Positions 47,895 to 49,519 of a DNA stretch of 49,519 nt are shown here, one piece after another. The stretch lies in contig NZ_JAJFBP010000040.1 in NCBI RefSeq assembly GCF_020697055.1, positions 1 through 49,519 of the forward strand. Direction: 5' to 3'. Positions within the stretch are counted from its first letter, which is position 1, and the number at the start of each line of letters is the position of its first letter. Below the pieces are notes generated by a model, which was not told the DNA's origin, did no database searches, and saw nothing but the letters and a program-made list of their open reading frames with translations. This stretch comes from Panacagrimonas sp. (GTDB taxonomy: Bacteria; Pseudomonadota; Gammaproteobacteria; Nevskiales; Nevskiaceae). The translations under genes and the position numbers were made by a program.

Positions 47895-48755
47895 ATGGCA
47901 AGCGAGCCGGGCGTGGAACTCCACGAGGGCGGGGCGGGTGAGCCGCTGGTGCTGCTGCACGGCGTCGGCGGCAACTGGCAGATCTGGAAGCCGGTGCAGC
48001 GGCTGCTGGAGCGGCACGTTCGCGTGATCGTTCCCAACCTGCCGGGACATCCGGGCGGCGTGCCGTTGCGCGGGGAGCCGACCGTCGGCGCGATGGCCGA
48101 TGCGCTGGTGGCGCAGATGCAGGCCCGTGGCATCCAGACGGCGCACGTCGCCGGCAATTCGCTGGGCGGCTGGCTGTCGGTGGAACTTGCGCGTCGCGGG
48201 TTCGCGCGCTCGGTGACGGCGCTGTCGCCGGCCGGCGGCTGGCGCGACGACCGCGACTTCCAGGCGCTGTCGCGCAACCTGTTGTTGCGCTATCGCCTGA
48301 TGCCGATCGTCTGGGTGATGTTCTGGCTGTTCATGGGCATCGCGGCCGTGCGCAAGGCGCTGGGCAAGGATTCGATGCAGCGCGGCGATCGTGTGCCGAC
48401 CGCGGATTTCCGATCGATGCTGCGCGGGTTCATGCACACGTCGATGATGCCGCGCCTGTTCCAGAACGCCGGCACCGACGGCGCGATGAAGCCGCTCGAG
48501 GCGCCGGGTGTGCCGGTGCGGGTGGCGTGGTGCCAGAACGACCGGATCCTGCCGTTCGAAACCTATGGCCAGCCGTTCCTCGATCGCGTGCCCCAGGCCG
48601 AGCACGTGGTGATCGAATACGTCGGGCACGTGCCGATGTACGACGACCCGCAGGCGGTGGCCGCGGTCATCCTTGGAGGGTGTGCGCGCCGAGGGCCGCT
48701 GGAAAAAAGCGTAATCAACGCAAAGACGCAAAGGTCGCAAAGAAGAACGGATTGA
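47895..48755 (+). CDS. Alpha/beta hydrolase
   Basis: ATG 47895 after GGGAGAAGACGGG gives 286 residues. LVLLHGVGGNWQIWKPV (oxyanion HG), VIVPNLPGHPGGVPLRG, the elbow VAGNSLGGWLSVELARR (Ser in G-N-S-L-G), VAWCQNDRILPF with the acid residue and EYVGHVPMYDDP with the catalytic His make a complete triad. A helix with membrane character (IVWVMFWLFMGIAAVRKAL) lies in the cap. The last dozen residues (INAKTQRSQRRTD) are encoded by the downstream inverted repeat, suggesting that the element replaced the original end. Probably a lipase or esterase. Confidence 0.9.
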   Translation: MASEPGVELHEGGAGEPLVLLHGVGGNWQIWKPVQRLLERHVRVIVPNLPGHPGGVPLRGEPTVGAMADALVAQMQARGIQTAHVAGNSLGGWLSVELARRGFARSVTALSPAGGWRDDRDFQALSRNLLLRYRLMPIVWVMFWLFMGIAAVRKALGKDSMQRGDRVPTADFRSMLRGFMHTSMMPRLFQNAGTDGAMKPLEAPGVPVRVAWCQNDRILPFETYGQPFLDRVPQAEHVVIEYVGHVPMYDDPQAVAAVILGGCARRGPLEKSVINAKTQRSQRRTD

Positions 48756-48783
48756 TCCCGGTTCCTTTGCGTCCTTTGCGTTG
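48716..48783. repeat. Long imperfect inverted repeat, copy 2 (intergenic element)
   Basis: The left arm CAACGCAAAGACGCAAAGG (48716-48734) and right arm CCTTTGCGTCCTTTGCGTTG (48764-48783) are complementary except for one base. It is the sibling of the element at 28069-28155 and again lies between convergent genes. Part of it is read as the 3' end of the hydrolase gene. Confidence 0.75.
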
Positions 48784-48794
48784 AATATCTTTTC

Positions 48795-48820
48795 AAAAAA
48801 AAGCCCGGCCGAAGCCGGGC
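48795..48820 (-). terminator. Rho-independent terminator of the DUF1329 gene
   Basis: GCCCGGC (48803-48809) and GCCGGGC (48814-48820) form a stem with a CGAA loop. On the minus strand it is followed by eight T (48795-48802). It lies 41 bases after the end of the DUF1329 gene. Confidence 0.85.
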
Positions 48821-48861
48821 GAAGTGCGGAGGAAAACTACAGCGTTACTGCGGGTGGAACT

Positions 48862-49519
48862 CTATTTGCCGAGGCGGGCCATCGCCGAGGTCGTGAGGAA
48901 CTTGTTGTAAACGTCCTCGCCTTCGGTGGCGTACTTGCTCTTGTAGCCCGACGGAATGCTCTTTTCCTGGCGGAAGCGCGTCATGCGGCCCGACTGGATG
49001 TCATGCGTGTGGCAGTACAACCAGGTCCAGTCCGGCTTGCCGTCGGCAGCCAGCACTTCGGCCTTGTCGTTCTTCAGCTGACCGAAACCGGCTTCGAACT
49101 GCTTCCAGATCTGGCCACGTCGGTCGTAGGTCACCTGCGACGGGAACATCATGTTGCGCACGTCGACGTAGACCTCCTTCTTGCCCACCGGTGCGCGCGG
49201 GTATCCCGTCGGCTCGGCCGAGAACACGATCGTTTCCGGGATCAGCTCCATGTACGTGTCGTAGAAGGTCTTGCCCTTCTTGCCGCCGTTGGTGCTCTGG
49301 TCCCAGGTCGGGTGCTTGCCGCCGGTCCAGTTGTGATGGCCGGAGATCGCGCCCAGCATCGGGCCGCGCTTGACGATCTTGTAGTTGCCCCACGTCAGGA
49401 TCGGGTCGCCGGCCGCCCACGCATCGGACAGGAAGAACGTCACGCCCGGGACCAGCGGTTCGAAGCGCTGGTTGGTCGGGAACTGGCGCACGCGCTTGAA
49501 CGCCGGGAAGTAGCCGTAG
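48862..49519 (-). CDS. DUF1329 family outer-membrane protein, C-terminal part (cut by window edge)
   Basis: The frame is open from the window edge to the stop at 48862-48864, giving about 218 residues; the start lies beyond 49519. Visible blocks are FFLSDAWAAGDPILTWGNYK, IVKRGPMLGAISGHHNWTGG, TFYDTYMELIPETIVFSAEP, TGYPRAPVGKKEVYVDVRNM and GQIWKQFEAGFGQLKNDKAE. DUF1329 proteins are exported, often beside DUF1302 and RND-type lipid or hydrophobic-compound genes in hydrocarbon- and steroid-degrading bacteria. A transport or lipid-binding role in the outer membrane is inferred. It has its own terminator. Confidence 0.9.
   Translation of the reverse strand, partial: YGYFPAFKRVRQFPTNQRFEPLVPGVTFFLSDAWAAGDPILTWGNYKIVKRGPMLGAISGHHNWTGGKHPTWDQSTNGGKKGKTFYDTYMELIPETIVFSAEPTGYPRAPVGKKEVYVDVRNMMFPSQVTYDRRGQIWKQFEAGFGQLKNDKAEVLAADGKPDWTWLYCHTHDIQSGRMTRFRQEKSIPSGYKSKYATEGEDVYNKFLTTSAMARLGK

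Noticed and set aside
1..49519. CRISPR arrays, tRNA or rRNA genes, transposases, phage genes
   Set aside because: No regularly spaced repeats, cloverleaf, rRNA-like or transposase/phage-like sequence was noticed by eye; no scan was run.

Overview
High-GC bacterial chromosome. Xanthomonas-like attC sites, a GC-rich CCCGGG hairpin repeat, and a TonB receptor with a two-component system, AlkB and wax-ester genes suggest a gammaproteobacterium near Xanthomonadales/Nevskiales. This is inference; there is no rRNA or marker gene here. No tRNA, rRNA, CRISPR or transposase was seen.

Region 1 (1-4.3 kb) is the distal end of a chromosomal integron cassette array. Four clear attC sites (133-231, 1987-2089, 3116-3193, 3701-3804) and three degenerate attC-like sequences separate short plus-strand genes: a frameshifted barstar, a DUF5990 protein, a lipoprotein, a VOC protein, a Cys-rich MPNGG-type protein, an ankyrin lipoprotein and a decayed ORF. 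The orientation puts the integrase to the left, outside the window. Positions 4.3-4.85 kb are decayed sequence.

Region 2 (4.85-9.3 kb) holds a TonB-dependent receptor and an OmpR-type regulator/histidine kinase pair. Region 3 (9.4-26.5 kb) is a run of about 30 short genes, all but one on the plus strand, many secreted or lipoproteins. They include GNAT, SnoaL-like, SRPBCC, DUF5329, DUF2459, a frameshifted LprI-like gene, a ribbon-helix-helix/MazF toxin-antitoxin pair, an RNase D-like nuclease, GFA, RidA, DUF3565 and DUF3574. A sequence after the mazF-like gene matches the right half of a cassette-array repeat, so part of this region may be old cassettes.

Region 4 (26.5-41 kb) is a catabolic island. 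A minus-strand operon, read right to left, encodes a B12-dependent acyl-CoA mutase large subunit, its B12-binding subunit, a PaaK-like CoA ligase, a MeaB-like GTPase, an acyl-CoA dehydrogenase, a TetR regulator, two SDRs, a cupin and an NTF2-like protein. Across a palindromic operator lie an enoyl-CoA hydratase and a third SDR. A Baeyer-Villiger monooxygenase and an AlkB-type monooxygenase with its 2Fe-2S reductase flank the set. The ligase-mutase-chaperone set resembles that of 2-hydroxyisobutyryl-CoA mutase, but the mutase has different residues at key active-site positions (Ile, Lys, Asn where methylmalonyl-CoA mutase has Tyr, Arg, His). It is the best candidate for an undescribed system: skeletal rearrangement of a branched or quaternary-carbon acyl-CoA.

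Region 5 (41.2-49.5 kb) is a neutral-lipid/wax-ester set: a PlsB-type acyltransferase, a HAD-lysophosphatidate acyltransferase fusion, WS/DGAT and an acyl-CoA synthetase. It is followed by an alpha/beta hydrolase and, convergently, a DUF1329 protein cut by the window edge.
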